Below the pieces are notes generated by a model. The model did no database searches, was not told the origin of the DNA, and saw only the letters and a list, made by a program, of their open reading frames with translations. The translations under genes and the position numbers were made by a program. This document shows, piece by piece, positions 1 through 11,448 of a DNA stretch of 64,000 nucleotides; position 1 is the first letter of the stretch; each line of letters opens with the position of its first letter. The stretch covers positions 124,001-188,000 of the forward strand of contig JALIZF010001718.1 in the NCBI GenBank assembly GCA_029948255.1, given 5' to 3'. The stretch comes from Telmatactis stephensoni. Its lineage: Eukaryota; Cnidaria; Anthozoa; Actiniaria; Isophelliidae.

Positions 1-570
1 GAGTCGTGGGTAACTGTGTTTTTCTGTATTTATCGTCAAGCAGTCCAACGTATGGAGGATAGCACTTTGCTTAAAATCCCTTTCATATAGATTTTCGGCT
101 AAATTTTAGTCATATTCAGTCAAAAAGGACGAGATCTCTCAGAGATCTCTGGACTGTTCTTGGTCGGTTGTTTTGTATTTCGTCCGTCTGCTCGGTTGCT
201 AGCGAAGCTTTGGGGTATCAACCAATCACGATTTGACTAGATGTCACATGACAGGATTGAGAAATACACAGGAAAACCACCATAAAGTGGAAAAAGTTTT
301 ACTAAACTCAAAATTAATGCTTATTGTTTTACTGCATGCTTGTTTTGTATATATATATATATATGAAAAAAATATATATATATTTAGGACCTGACCTGTA
401 AAGTGAGTTTCCTAAGATTGTCAAAATATTAAGACAAAAAAAGTAAAAATGAAAATTAAATATTTGCAGTATTTCTTATTCTCATGAGTTTTTGTCATAA
501 CCTACAGACATTCTGCAAAACTTTGATTATAATTTGAAAAAATAGTAAATTCAAATAACTTGTTTCTTGC

Positions 571-662
<92 letters not shown>

Positions 663-1099
663 GAACCTACACGTAGCTAAATAGGTTTGGGTTACCTGTG
701 TTACATAATGGCGGACGTAATGTAATGTTCTCTGATCCGTCACTCTAAATTTTAGATGACCAATTGCTCCTATCTGTAAAGACGCGAATGATAATTGGAT
801 CAACGTAACGACAAATAGCACTCAAAAGCCTTGTGGCTAATCCTTTACGCCCCAGGCTAATGACAGCAAATCGAATGGTCTTTATTAAATAACGTCAAGG
901 CAACTTTGACGTAAACTGAGCCACTTTGTTGATCATATTGTGCTCGCATTGTACATTATTAATTCCCTATGACGCTAGAAGTGATGTACAAGATTTGCAT
1001 AAGAAGCTCAGCAGATAAATAACGAGTAAAGTGGCAGGAGTTCGTCACGCTGTTACGGTTTTAGAGAATCTTGACCCTATAGAGTACATCCCCTCGACA
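1..1099 (+). promoter_or_regulatory. Upstream region and 5' UTR of the kelch-like gene
   Basis: No gene is supported here. The stretch holds an AT dinucleotide run near 350-385, a long GA/CT microsatellite at 573-658, and unique-looking sequence up to the first plausible start codon at 1100. The promoter and transcription start of the downstream kelch-like gene must lie here or further left, but I see no diagnostic core element. An in-frame TAA at 1016-1018 closes the reading frame upstream of the gene. Confidence 0.4.
573..658. repeat. GA/CT dinucleotide microsatellite
   Basis: About 40 near-perfect GA units. On the minus strand it creates an artificial serine-leucine reading frame, which is not a gene. 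Confidence 0.95.
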
Positions 1100-4000
1100 A
1101 TGGATTTCGATAGAGTGTTACATGAAGGAAAGCCTCGTAAAGATGAAGATGTCTTTAAATACGAAGCTGGTAGTAAACACGGGATTAAAGCGTTGATGGT
1201 GATGGATGATTTAAGGAGACGAGTGCAGCTATGTGATGTGACAATTTGTGTGGACAAGAAAAAAATGCCCGCCCATCGTCTAGTCCTAGCTTCGTTCAGT
1301 TCGTACTTCCAGGCCATGTTCACTGGAGGACTTGCTGAAAGCTTTGAAGACACTGTGACCCTCAAAGACGTTGATAGCGATGCTGTTGAAAGTCTCATTG
1401 ATTTTGCTTACACGGGTAAACTTGATATCACGACAGACAATGTCCAAGCTTTAATGTATGCGTGTTCTCTCTTCCAACTATCATCACTACAACAAGCGTG
1501 TTCAGATTTTCTGCAACGTCAACTTCATCCTTCAAATTGTCTTGGAATAAGATCATTTGCCGATGCACACTCTTGCTCTGGACTTAGACAAGCTTCAGAA
1601 AAGTTTATCAATGAACATTTTATAGATGTAGTGAGGAATGAGGAATTCTTACTCCTTCCTAAAGAGGACTTAGCTGTCTTGCTCTCTAGTGAACAGTTGA
1701 ATATAGAATGTGAAGAAGATGTTTATAATGCATTAATTTCATGGACAAAACAAGAAGTAGAGAATAGGAAAGAATATTTGCCAGGACTTATTGAAGAGAT
1801 ACGTCTCCCACTTCTCTCTCCCCAATTTCTTGTCGACCAAGTTGAAAAAGAAGAACTCATTCATCAGGATATAAATTGCAGGAATTTATTAGATGAGGCC
1901 AAAAATTACCACATACTTCCAGACAGAATGCTATCAGGAAAAAGTATAAAACCAAGACAATCTACCCTAGGAGTTTTATATAGTATTTGTGGCATGGATT
2001 CTACTGGTCATTCAGTAAAAACAGTTGAGTGTTATGACTTTCTCAGTAGTAAAGTCAGGCTAATGAGCCCTACACATGTCGCAAGGAGTGGTGTTGGTGT
2101 TGCTGTATTGAATAATAAATTGTATGCTGTAGGGGGACATGATGGCACTTCTTACTTGAACAGGTTAGTGTTTTTTGACCATCAAATTATAATGCTATGT
2201 ATAGAAAGTTATGTTTATAAAGCAGTCTAAACTGGTGATATCTGTAGCTTGCTTGAAAGTTTCCTGATTCAGGCCTCTTGGAAATATATTATTGAGCCAA
2301 GCTAAATCAGTCTATTATCAAAGAGAAGGAGGGACTTGACTGTGTGAAGTGTGTTTAATTTATCATTGAGTTTCTCTTCCTATTGTTATTGTCCATTATT
2401 ATGCCATCTTTTCTGATTTTTTTATTTCTACAGTCTTGATCACTCCCATCCATTATATAATGTATCATTTGATTAATCAATGAAAAAAGGCAATTTTAGT
2501 TGACTGTTTTCTTAATTTGTTTTTAACAATGATAATAATAATAATAATAATAATGAATTTCTATCAATAATATTTATAATAAGAATAATAAAGATAATAA
2601 TAATAATATCTGTTTATTTAAGTGTCCATGTCTTCTAGCACTTGTGCACTAATTAGGGAACACTATACTCTCACACTCACTACCTCTATATTAAATGTTT
2701 TCCATACAATTCACTCAACTCACATGTTGATTTTTGCCAAGGGAGGAAAAGCCGGAGAACCTGGAGAAAAAGACCCTTGTGGCATGGTAGGGAACAGCAC
2801 TTCAAACAAACTCAGTTGGCCAACCATGCCACATTAAATAGTACTCACTATATAGTTATCTATTTTTCACAAATCACTCTAACTATAGAGTAGATTTCAT
2901 ATCAGTGTGAAAATGGTACCGCATGGTCACGGCATGCTTACAGCAGGAATTTCAAATGTTTTTAGAGACAACACGGCACTGACACGGTCACGGCATGATG
3001 CGGTCTGTTTCACACTCATATGAAATCTGCTCTTGTTACTAATAATGTCATAATGATGTAGAGCATTCACCATTTTCTTTTTCTTATAGTGTAGAATGTT
3101 TTGACCTTACTACAAAGCAATGGAAGTTTGTAGCTCCAATGAATAATCCACGCCGATATGTAGCAGTTGGTGTCATTGGTAGTCAACTATATGCTGTTGG
3201 GGGCTATGATGGCAATACTGTCTTAGATTCTGTAGAGGTATATGATCCAAGCACAGACCAATGGAAGTATGTGGCTAGTATGAAAAACAGAAGAAGACAC
3301 GTTGCTGTTGGAGTGTTGACTGCTTGTGACTTAGGTCTACCTAGTACATCTACAAATCCAGGTACCAATTCAGGATAGCTTATTTTGTAATGAAATGGTA
3401 CTGTAGCCTCTCTTTGCCCTGAGGTCAATAATCTTTACTGTTATTACTTTATATGGCCCAGGTCAGCTCCAAAATAAATGGATAGCACATGTCATGAATT
3501 CTTCTCTTTTCCACTGGATAACATTATTGTATAAAATAATCATTTTGTCCAGGCATTAGACAAGGATTTATCAAAAAGATGCCACTATCCAACTTATCCT
3601 CCTCAACAAGCACCACTTGGGCATCCTGTGGTGATAGGACTACATATTCCCAGTTTTCCCTCTTCTTCTCTGTCACCACAAGATACCCATTGAAAGCAGT
3701 AGCTTGGAGAAGAGGCTATATGCACTTAGCTCCCTTAATAAAGTCAGTTGAATATCCGGTGCTCACAAAAATCATAGACACCAAATTTTATTGATTAAAA
3801 GCCAGGACACAAATAAACACCAGGTTCAAATAAACATTGGGTCTGCAAGGCTGAAGTTTAAATAATACCCCAGGCATTAGTATTTTGGGTCCTGGCATTT
3901 CTTGAAGGTAATACAGCGGTCACCCAATCTGACTTGATATAATGTTTTCATCTAGAAAACTGACTAGAAATAAAGTTAATAATCTATTGTTCCTGTTCCG

Positions 4001-5027
4001 GCTGTTTCTGTTCCTGTCAAAAAATAAGTGCCAGTACACAAATAACAGCCAGGTTCAAAGAAAGACAGTTAGGGCAGGCCTACAAGGCTGATTTATAAAT
4101 AAAAACCCCTGGCCTCTAATTGAGAAAATACTGTCAGTATTAGTAAAGCAAATTATCTGATACTTTTATTATATAACATGCTCTAAGCCTAAATAAATGG
4201 ATATGGCAACTGATCTCTAAAGTCTTAACAGTGTAACTTATTGACAAATTTCCTTTGGTGTTCTTGTTAGGATATCTTTATGCAGTTGGTGGACATGATG
4301 GAGTAAATTACCTTAAAACAGTAGAACGTTATGATCCTGAGATAAATGAGTGGACTTACACAGCCTCAATGGGGGCACGTAGAGGGGGCGTGGGTGTGGC
4401 CACTCTTCATGGGCGGCTATATGCAACTGGTGGATATGATGGTACTTCAAATCTAAGTACATCAGGTATATCTCAACCCTAACAAGCTCAATAAGTGTTG
4501 AAAAATACAGGCTATGCCTTGGGCCTCTCCTAACACTTTTCTTTTCTTGTCTTACAATAATTCCAGTGTGCTTGCATAACTCAACATAGCATGCTGCCAT
4601 CTTTTCTATCCATTTCATCAACAAATTCCCAGCCATCTGCAATCTGCTAGCTCCAAATCAAGTATTGAATATAATAGCTATGTCAGCCATCCACCTGTCT
4701 CCATGCAAGAAAAAATGGGGAGGGAATGCTATACCTACAGGAAGAGGGCAACAACTGTTCATAGGCTAACATTTTTTTCATTTCCTTGTAGAGAGATACT
4801 ACCCTGGAGATGATCGATGGGCATTTGTTGCACCAATGAGTGTATGTCGAAGTGGACATGGAGTCAGTGTAGTAACTGGACTATTATATGCATTAGGGGG
4901 TCATGATGGAGTGTCCTATCGCAATACTATAGAGTATTTTGACCCAAAGATAGGAGAATGGCAGGTTACAGGACCTATGGGCATGTGCAAAGCTGTTGCT
5001 GGTGTGGCTGTTGTCAAAGGAGTTTAG
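1100..5027 (+). CDS. Kelch-like protein (BTB-BACK-Kelch), four exons
   Basis: This is the one clear host gene. I read four exons: 1100-2163, 3090-3334, 4271-4465 and 4792-5027. Each junction has GT..AG borders and keeps the frame. The start is the ATG at 1100; the frame is open further up but has no ATG before the stop at 1016. Exon 1 encodes a BTB domain (about residues 25-140, with LCDVTICV and [11 protein letters not shown]), a BACK domain ([15 protein letters not shown]) and the first kelch blade. Later exons give the remaining blades, six in total, each with a [13 protein letters not shown] core and a later paired Tyr/Trp. By family knowledge such proteins are substrate adaptors of Cullin-3 ubiquitin ligases: BTB/BACK binds CUL3 and the propeller binds the target. 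It resembles the KLHL8/KLHL17/KLHL20 group, but I cannot assign an orthologue. The exon 2-3 junction inserts about five extra residues between blades 3 and 4, so that junction is less certain. Confidence 0.88.
2525..2610. repeat. AAT/ATA microsatellite in KLHL intron 1
   Basis: Two runs of AAT trinucleotides (about 2527-2554 and 2585-2608) separated by AT-rich sequence, inside the first intron of the kelch-like gene. Confidence 0.85.
2888..3032. mobile_element. Small MITE-like inverted-repeat element in KLHL intron 1
   Basis: About 25 bp at each end are inverted copies of each other (GAGTAGATTTCATATCAG on the left, its near complement on the right). Further inside, CATGGTCACGGCATG-like sequence is also mirrored. 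It has no coding capacity. I could not define a convincing target-site duplication, so the superfamily is unknown. Confidence 0.6.
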
Positions 5028-5107
5028 AGTCTGGCCTGTGTCCCTGGAACTGTGTCCCTGAACCCAATTAGAACTAATCCTGGGGTAACCTCAATAATAC
5101 TTTTATC

Positions 5108-5268
5108 TAGCCTCCTTCGCAGGCAACTCCTTACTATTCCTGCTTGGGCTTCCTTTGTAGCGGTTATTTTAACTGCGTGGAGACTGAGAACGAGACACTC
5201 TTCTTATCCCTTCTTGCATTTCACCTAAACAGGAAGCCCGCAAACAGTGTTGCCTGCGGAGGAGGCTA
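5108..5268. mobile_element. 161-bp Mutator-type MITE
   Basis: The ends are inverted copies: TAGCCTCCTTCGCAGGCAAC on the left, with two mismatches on the right. They are flanked by a perfect 9-bp duplication, ACTTTTATC, at 5099-5107 and 5269-5277. A 9-bp duplication is typical of Mutator-like elements. It is non-coding, and lies 80 bp downstream of the KLHL stop codon, so it may fall in the 3' UTR. Confidence 0.9.
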
Positions 5269-5277
5269 ACTTTTATC

Positions 5278-6119
5278 ATTGTAATTTACAAATGTAGCTA
5301 TTGCCCAGCTAAAACAATAGCTTGTGAATTACAACTGTGATAGTTTTATTGAAGTCACCCCTGTTTAATCCTGCATTAGCAGGGGTGGATCCAGGATTAT
5401 TTTCAGGAGGGATGCACTGTCTCCAGGAGGGGGGACATCATATATACATTGGAAACAAGAGGGTATCTTGGAAAAATATTGAGAAAAAAGGACTCAAAAC
5501 CATCTCAAGAGGGGCTGTGCACCCCTCCCCTAAATCTGCCTCTAATTAGTGCTAATTGAGGGGGTCACAAGGAGGTATAGAAACTGCAAACGAAATTGAG
5601 AAAAAAATGCAATAAAAATTGTCAGAATCCCTCAAACTGCAAACCATGTACAAAATCTGAAGTCAAAAACTGCAAAAACGCAGGTTAGGATAAAAAATAA
5701 CCTCAAAACTGCATCAGAAATAATGCAAAACTGCATCACTGTAAACTATTACGTCCCCCTCCTAATTGGTCTTTCAGGAACTGGCCACCTGGTTGAAGTT
5801 ATTTTTCAACAGCATAATTTATGGTGAGACTTGAGGCAGGCAGCACAATGCAGTGAACATGGTAGTAATGTCTAACATACAACTCAGGTTTTTTTGCCTG
5901 TGTTACAGTCGTTTTTATTTGGGCATTTGGGGCGGCACAGGTGACTTGACTTCATCTGCTCAGAAGCATAATTACCATAACTTCCATCCCCTGGTTTTCT
6001 TTCTGCAGTGGTGTTGGGGAGTACCCAGGGGAGGTTTCAGGGTTCTGAAACCCTCCCCCCACCCTTTAATTCCAACCAAATTTTATGACAAATTAATAAG
6101 TTTGTAATGAGCTTTATCA
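5278..6119. other. Repeat-rich intergenic stretch without a gene
   Basis: No gene is supported. At 5380-5543 lies a relic beginning CAGGGGTGGATCCAGG and ending in a decayed mirror of it, related to the better preserved element at 7189. Around 6007-6066 is a GGGGAGGTTTCAGGG-type sequence; a similar inverted sequence near 6610-6645 hints at an older element that framed the hairpin described next. Confidence 0.45.
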
Positions 6120-6460
6120 TGTAATTTCAAAAGTAACAATAAAGAAATATAATTACCATAGCTTGAAAAAGCACGTCAAAATTAGTAAAACTGTGAAGTT
6201 TGATCATGAATGAAGTAACTTCCAAACTCACGAAGATATGAATTTTCCGAAATTGAAATTTTGTATGAAATTCGCTGGAGAAGAGATGCCTACCTGCAAA
6301 GGTTTTCTTACAAATTACGTATACACTTGTCAAAAATTCATATTCTCGTGAGTTTTGGATTTAATTCCTTCAAACTTCACTGTCTTGCTAATTTTAACAT
6401 GCTATTGCCAGCTATGGTAATTCTTTTTCTGTTTTACGAATTTAAAAATATCTGATAAAA
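6120..6460. repeat. Long hairpin (inverted repeat) with dispersed relatives
   Basis: Two arms of about 150 bp are imperfect inverted copies. ATTACCATAGCTTGAAAAAGC near 6152 is mirrored near 6400-6425, and AGTAAAACTGTGAAGTTTGA near 6183 near 6370-6390. A related direct copy occurs at about 10,370-10,540, so this is a dispersed family, probably a foldback or MITE-type element. Short open frames inside it are not genes. Confidence 0.6.
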
Positions 6461-7188
6461 GCTCCTTGCTGAATAAATAGATAAGTAAACACCTTCATGG
6501 ATACTGTTTTCTATGTCTCTATGAAACAAAATGCCAATTCTACCCACAGTAAAACTGATTTAGATTCATATTGCCATCACCTTGCCCCTTATCCTAAATC
6601 AAACAACCTAGAACCTGCCTTACAAACCTCCTAGGTACGCCCCTGTGGTGGCACAAATCAAGTTGTAATGCACATAAATCAAAATGAGTTCAACTGTTAA
6701 TTGTTGTTCAATTCATTGAATGTAAAATGATGCACGACCAATAAAAAAAGCTACTGCAAGATGCTACAATTTTCCTGCTAGGTTAATGATACTTTATGAA
6801 AACAGCTTATCAGTATTGTTGTGAATTATCTGCACTGGAAAGAGCCTTGTTCTGTTGCCAATCTCCACCATATACATGTGGCATGTAAAATAAATATTAA
6901 ATGAATAAATAAATCTGGATTCGATACGGGTGGAAATCGGCCAGAGACTTTCAGGATTCGAAGTTTTAGCCCGCAAAAAAAATCAGGAAAGGTTATGAGG
7001 CGATGGTTTTTGCAAAAATGAACTCGATCTTGGGACATATTTTGACAAAAATGTAAAAAAATTCCGTCATATAAGCTTTAAGAATTGTATGAGATTTAGC
7101 ATGAAATGATATGGTCGTATTCTCGGAGTATACAGAAAATTTGTTTTGCATACTTTAATTTGTGTGACAAAGATCTTGCATTAATAAA
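6461..7188. other. Intergenic sequence, no gene seen
   Basis: AT-rich sequence with no coding exon that I can support. Part of it (6,950-7,110) resembles 10,555-10,670, so it is probably also repeat-derived. Confidence 0.4.
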
Positions 7189-7386
7189 CAGGGGCGGATC
7201 CAGGGGGTTGTCCATGGGTGCACTGGACACCCCCCTAGCGCCGTACTTATCCTTTTTTCCTATAGGCTTCTTGCAAGATGACGTCATCAGATTCCATTGT
7301 TAGGAGGCCGGCATCTTGGATGTGACGTCATCTCTCAAGAGGCCCATTTGGGACATCCCCTTTGCAAAATCCTGGTTCCGCCCCTG
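7189..7386. mobile_element. 198-bp hAT-like MITE with 5-bp duplication
   Basis: It begins CAGGGGCGGATCCAGG and ends CCTGGTTCCGCCCCTG, an imperfect inverted pair. It is flanked by a perfect 5-bp duplication, ATAAA, at 7184-7188 and 7387-7391. CAG..CTG ends with a 5-bp duplication fit the hAT5-type group. It is non-coding. Confidence 0.8.
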
Positions 7387-7549
7387 ATAAACGCATAACG
7401 CGAATACTAGATCTAATTTTCAAGAACTGACTCTAAGTTTTGACGTTGAAGGCATGTCTTTGTTTGTCTTGCAAATTCTTGAAACCATTTTTGTTAGCAT
7501 TTAACTTTGATAATGACGTTAGAGCAACATCGAAACGTCGTCGACTACA

Positions 7550-7777
7550 GAGCACCTTGATATTAGTAAAAGATGTAAGAGAAATGACAGTAAATTTAAG
7601 ATTGGATATTTTCTTAAGATTCGTTTGGAAAAACGCGTTGAATGGCAAGCTCGTGCCCTCCAACGCGTTTTTCCAAACGAATCTTAAGAAAATATCTAAT
7701 CTTAAATTTGCTGTCATTTTTTCTGTTATTCATCTTATAGACTGAAACTTCGCACTTTTACTAATATCGAGGTGATC
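7550..7777. repeat. Near-perfect 100-bp-arm hairpin
   Basis: Two arms of about 100 bp face each other around 7655. The inner part is almost perfect (GGAAAAACGCGTT mirrored by AACGCGTTTTTCC, and TTCTTAAGATTCGTTTGG mirrored on the right). The outer part (ATATTAGTAAAA, 7563-7574) matches 7757-7768 after a 22-bp insertion in the right arm. It looks like a foldback element or a young inverted duplication. Confidence 0.8.
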
Positions 7778-8389
7778 TTTCTATTTCTGGCGCTCATTTT
7801 GACCGTGCGGGCTTGATTTAGGGAAGATAGGGTCACGTGACCTGCTAGTCCAAATGGCCTATTGATTCGCATGCAAAAAGAAGCTAGGGTGCCCCTACAT
7901 GGTAGGGACAAGTTTTGTTTACATAAGCCCATGTGAAACGAAAGAGTAGGGATATGCCTCAGGATAGGGCCACGATTTGTTATTCTCGGATTACTGCTGG
8001 TTTGTGTAAAGGGATGTTTTAATGACACTAGGTTCATCCCAGCACTATCACTTCATCCTACCTGTGTGCTATACATTCTGCTTTCTGCTTAGTAGATGAT
8101 TTTAGTACCCGAAATGAAGACACAAATTACCACGTAAACAGAATGCAGTAAATGTATAGCAGGTAGGATGATTCGCCTGCAAGGATGATCATGTATAATG
8201 ATCATGTATAATGCCATGTAAACACCACCTAAGTATTTAGCGACCACGCAAAGCTGCAAAATTGCATGTGAACGATAGCTTTCTCTACCTCGGGTAGCTG
8301 GGGTCACCCTACCAACCCGGGGCAGCTCAGTTCTAATCAGCGTGGCATCACGTGGTCTGAAATGGGTAAACAATCAACGAAGCTTAAAG
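7778..8389. other. Intergenic sequence with small inverted repeat
   Basis: No gene is supported. CATCCTACCTG..GCTATACATTCTGC at 8054-8080 is mirrored at about 8145-8169, suggesting another decayed foldback element. The remainder is unassigned. Confidence 0.4.
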
Positions 8390-8596
8390 AGGTCTATTAT
8401 CAGATTTGCCATGATCTGTACGTGGACCAACTCGATCGAATGTGTTTTTGTCGATGTTATAAAACCACATTCCAAAGCATTTCTTGTTGGAATATGGCAC
8501 AGACCCCTAGGTACTCCATCGCATATTGTCCCAAATACTCCCGAGTGTCGAGCAGTACGTATGAACCATCCAGAATGCTCCGCTCGCCGTCTATTA
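8390..8596 (+). pseudogene. LINE endonuclease-domain fragment
   Basis: This frame shows the core of a non-LTR retrotransposon apurinic endonuclease: a conserved Glu in SIECVFVDV followed by AFLVGIWHRPLG, the usual G-x-YRP-type strand. Only this fragment is left. It runs directly into the transposon at 8597. The C-terminal end of a LINE appears on the far side (9836-10,329) in the same orientation, so the transposon entered an already deleted LINE copy. Confidence 0.6.
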
Positions 8597-9832
8597 GGGA
8601 CCGTTCATTTTTTATCAGGAGGGGGGGGCTGGTGGTTTTTGGAATTTTTGCCCCAAAAAGTGTCCGGCCCCCCCTCTTTGTCATACAATTTTTTAAATGC
8701 CCCCCCTCTTAGTTCATGTTTCATTTACATGACCCCTCCCCCCACACTACCACCACCACCACCACTGAAAATTATGCAATGTTATCAAGAGATCGGAATA
8801 TGTATTTTTGCCTTTTCATTATCGCAGACATACTAGGATAACATTGAATTATTAGTCATCATTGCTGTTATCCTCATATGTGTAGCAAAGGAAAATATAA
8901 GCCCATTATTGTTGAACAATATTCGAGAGTAATATTACATAATTATTTTTGTGAGCGCGGAGCGCGAACCACTCACCTGAAATTTCAAGTAAAGATGTTT
9001 CCAGAGGCTATTTTCTAAAAGAATTTTAAATGTTCTTATGGTACAATGTGCGAAATACTACATTTATTTACAAATGCGAGCGCGAAGCGCGAGACGCTCT
9101 GCAGAAATTTGAAGTATATATGTTTACAGCTAGGTGAGAGGCTATCAGTTCCAAAAAGGATTTTAAGTCATCTTATGAAATGTGCAAGTCACTTATTTCA
9201 AATGCGAGCGTGAGTCGCTCGGCAGAAATTTGAGGTATATATATGTTAACAGAGACTAATTCCCAAAAGGATTTTCTCAACTGCATGCAACGACATCTAC
9301 TATTAATTAACAACTGAATTTAAGTACATAAGTTTACAAAGACTTCTTCCTTAGTAAAAGGATTTGAAACACGTACCATAATGGTGGAATGTGCAAGTCA
9401 CTAACTACAAATGCGAGCGCGAAGGGCGAGCTGCTTTGCAGAAATTTGAGGTAAATCTATTGTTCGTAAAGACTGTTTCCTAAAGAGATTTGAAATGATC
9501 TTGATGCAGTGCAGTGTAACTCACTCTACACTAGCTTGTAGTGTTTGGCATTGTAGCATGGCTGCAGTGTAACAATTTAGGATGTAATTGGCTTTTGCGA
9601 GCGCGAAGCGCGAGCCGCTCAACAGAAATTTTGCAATAAAAGTACTTTGTGGTGGCTCCGTTTTGGTTGATTTGATAACAAAAAGGTGCTGCATAAACTA
9701 TTTTTTTGCGTGACCCCTCCTCAAATAGCCAAATAGTTTTTGCTTGGCCCCCCATTTTATGGCCATTTTTTTCAGGTGGCCCCCCCTCAAAAACCACCAG
9801 CCCCCCCCTCCTGATAAAAAATGAACGGTCCC
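8597..9832. mobile_element. 1.24-kb non-autonomous Harbinger-like element
   Basis: The ends are inverted copies of about 48 bp starting GGGACCGTTCATTTTTTATC. They are flanked by TTA at 8594-8596 and 9833-9835. GGG ends and a TTA duplication fit the PIF/Harbinger superfamily. It contains no transposase, only AT-rich sequence and a five-copy palindromic repeat. Confidence 0.85.
8951..9625. repeat. Five-copy array with a GCGAGCGCGAAGCGCGAGC core
   Basis: Degenerate units of about 125-210 bp start at 8951, 9076, 9204, 9413 and 9597. Each opens with a GC-rich near-palindrome (consensus GCGAGCGCGAAGCGCGAGC), followed by a conserved GCAGAAATTTGAGGTA-type segment and variable AT-rich filler with AAAAGGATTTT. 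Confidence 0.85.
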
Positions 9833-9835
9833 TTA

Positions 9836-10329
9836 AATGAACTAAAGCTTGTGGTTCCACTAGACTCTAGAAAAAGATTTCAAGGTCGTCGTGCTTCAAA
9901 GACTTTAAATCAATTACCAAATAACATCGGGAACTTTGCCAACTATAATCAATACCTTAAAAAGACCAAAACTCACTTTATGGCTGAAACCACCAATAGA
10001 CTGCATTAAATTAACTGTTTAATGACTAATTTTCATTATAAAAGGAACGGGTATGCTCGTCGGAAATTTAAAAAACTCCTAAATAATACCGGAAGTCGAC
10101 ACGCTTAGACTAGGCACAAAACTGAAACTGAAGTTGATCGCAAAAAGTGCAGAAGGCATTTTGGGGTAGAGGCTGGTAACATAACTATTCTAAACTTATT
10201 TTTCATGCTGAATCCGAATATGACTGTTACCAAGACGTATTCTGGAATCTTATAATTATTATTAGTACTTTTTATTAGCGCTTAGAACAGATTTGTATTT
10301 GCGCTTTATAAATACATTATTATTATTTA
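9836..10329 (+). pseudogene. LINE 3' end: RT C-terminus, 3' UTR and ATT tail
   Basis: Before the stop near 10,007 the frame shows the usual LINE C-terminus (LNQLPNNIGNF followed by YLKKTKTHF, comparable to the LWNxLP..FKxxLKTHL pattern of CR1/L2-type elements). The 3' part, GCGCTTTATAAATACATTATTATTATT-like (10,299-10,328), has the form of a LINE 3' terminus with an ATT-repeat tail. This is the downstream half of the LINE interrupted at 8597. Confidence 0.65.
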
Positions 10330-11448
10330 TACTGTAAATGACGTATTTTGTGAATTGCTACAGTCATTTCATACAACGGCTTTTTCATGTAATTCCAAAA
10401 GTTCCCAAACTTAAAAAAAATTACCATAGCTGGAAAGAGCATATCAAAATCAGTAAAACTGTGAGGTTTGAAGGATATCAGTTGAAAAATGAAGGAGATA
10501 CGAATTTTCAAAAATCGAAATTTGTTCAGTTGTATAACTGTAAGTGTTTTCATACAAAATGTCGTTTTATCAGATTTCTTCGCATGCAGACGAAAATTAG
10601 AGGTGCAAACCGGGATATTTGGAGCGACAACTCAAGTCAGGAACATTATGAGATTTGACGCTTAATTCTATGCAAATAATGTCACCACACAACATTCCAC
10701 ACAACTGAGGGATACCATCTATATTTTGCCGGGTCGGGATGATCGTCAGGAATTTTCATTTTTATCCCTAAAGTTGTAGCCAATATCTCTAAAAGATACT
10801 AAAATGGGCCCAAATCTATTTTCCAACCCAAAAAGGCACCATTAAAACAAATAAACGGACTAGATGCATCCACTACCGTTTATTGACCATGCTTCCGTTT
10901 TTCACTCCACGAATTGAGCAACTTACTCTTGAGCAACTAGGACGGTTTTTACACCAGTTATTGGACTTGACTCCAAGTTTGATTTTCAGTTGTCTATTTC
11001 ATTTCGATTTGTGTTGCCATAGCAACGGTAATCAAAGATGGTTGAAATCAATTTCTCTAACTCTCTCTCGAACTCGAGCAGCTCTATAGACAAGCGACTA
11101 CATAGGCAATAAACTTATAAGCATGGTTAGTAAAAGACTATATCGAGTCTATGTCTAGAACTCACAACTTATAAGCATGGTCAATAAAAAACTATAGATG
11201 GTCGAGGGATGGGCTTGGGTAGCCTGTGTTTTACTGGCAATGCATACTGGGATGCCTTGAAAACACGTGATGAACCAACTATAAGTCGAGTGAGCAGATC
11301 TATAACTGTTGGTTGTTTTTATCTACGAATATGGCGGTTTACTACTTGTTTGTGGGAAATACATGTTGGTAAGTGGTTATTTATTGTATTAGAAATATTG
11401 TGCATTCGAAAATTAGAGATTTGTATGCCAATAGATCACTCGAAGAAG
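10330..11448. other. Repeat-derived intergenic stretch
   Basis: No gene is supported. 10,370-10,670 is a copy of the repeat family seen at 6120-6460 and 6950-7110. Near 11,105-11,195, ACTTATAAGCATGGT occurs twice about 60 bp apart. A 98-residue open frame at 11,209-11,505 lacks any recognisable domain. Confidence 0.4.

Noticed and set aside
495..821. 108-codon minus-strand frame with a Ser-Leu run
   Set aside because: It is the translation of the GA/CT microsatellite at 573-658, with no domain on either side.
1031..1099. GTG at 1031 as start of the KLHL gene
   Set aside because: The frame is open, but a GTG start is not expected in an animal gene. The first ATG in frame is at 1100 and the frame is closed at 1016.
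2622..2837. Open frame in KLHL intron 1 with a [10 protein letters not shown] collagen-like piece
   Set aside because: Too short, no repeats of the triplet, and it would break the kelch frame. It lies between good splice sites as intron.
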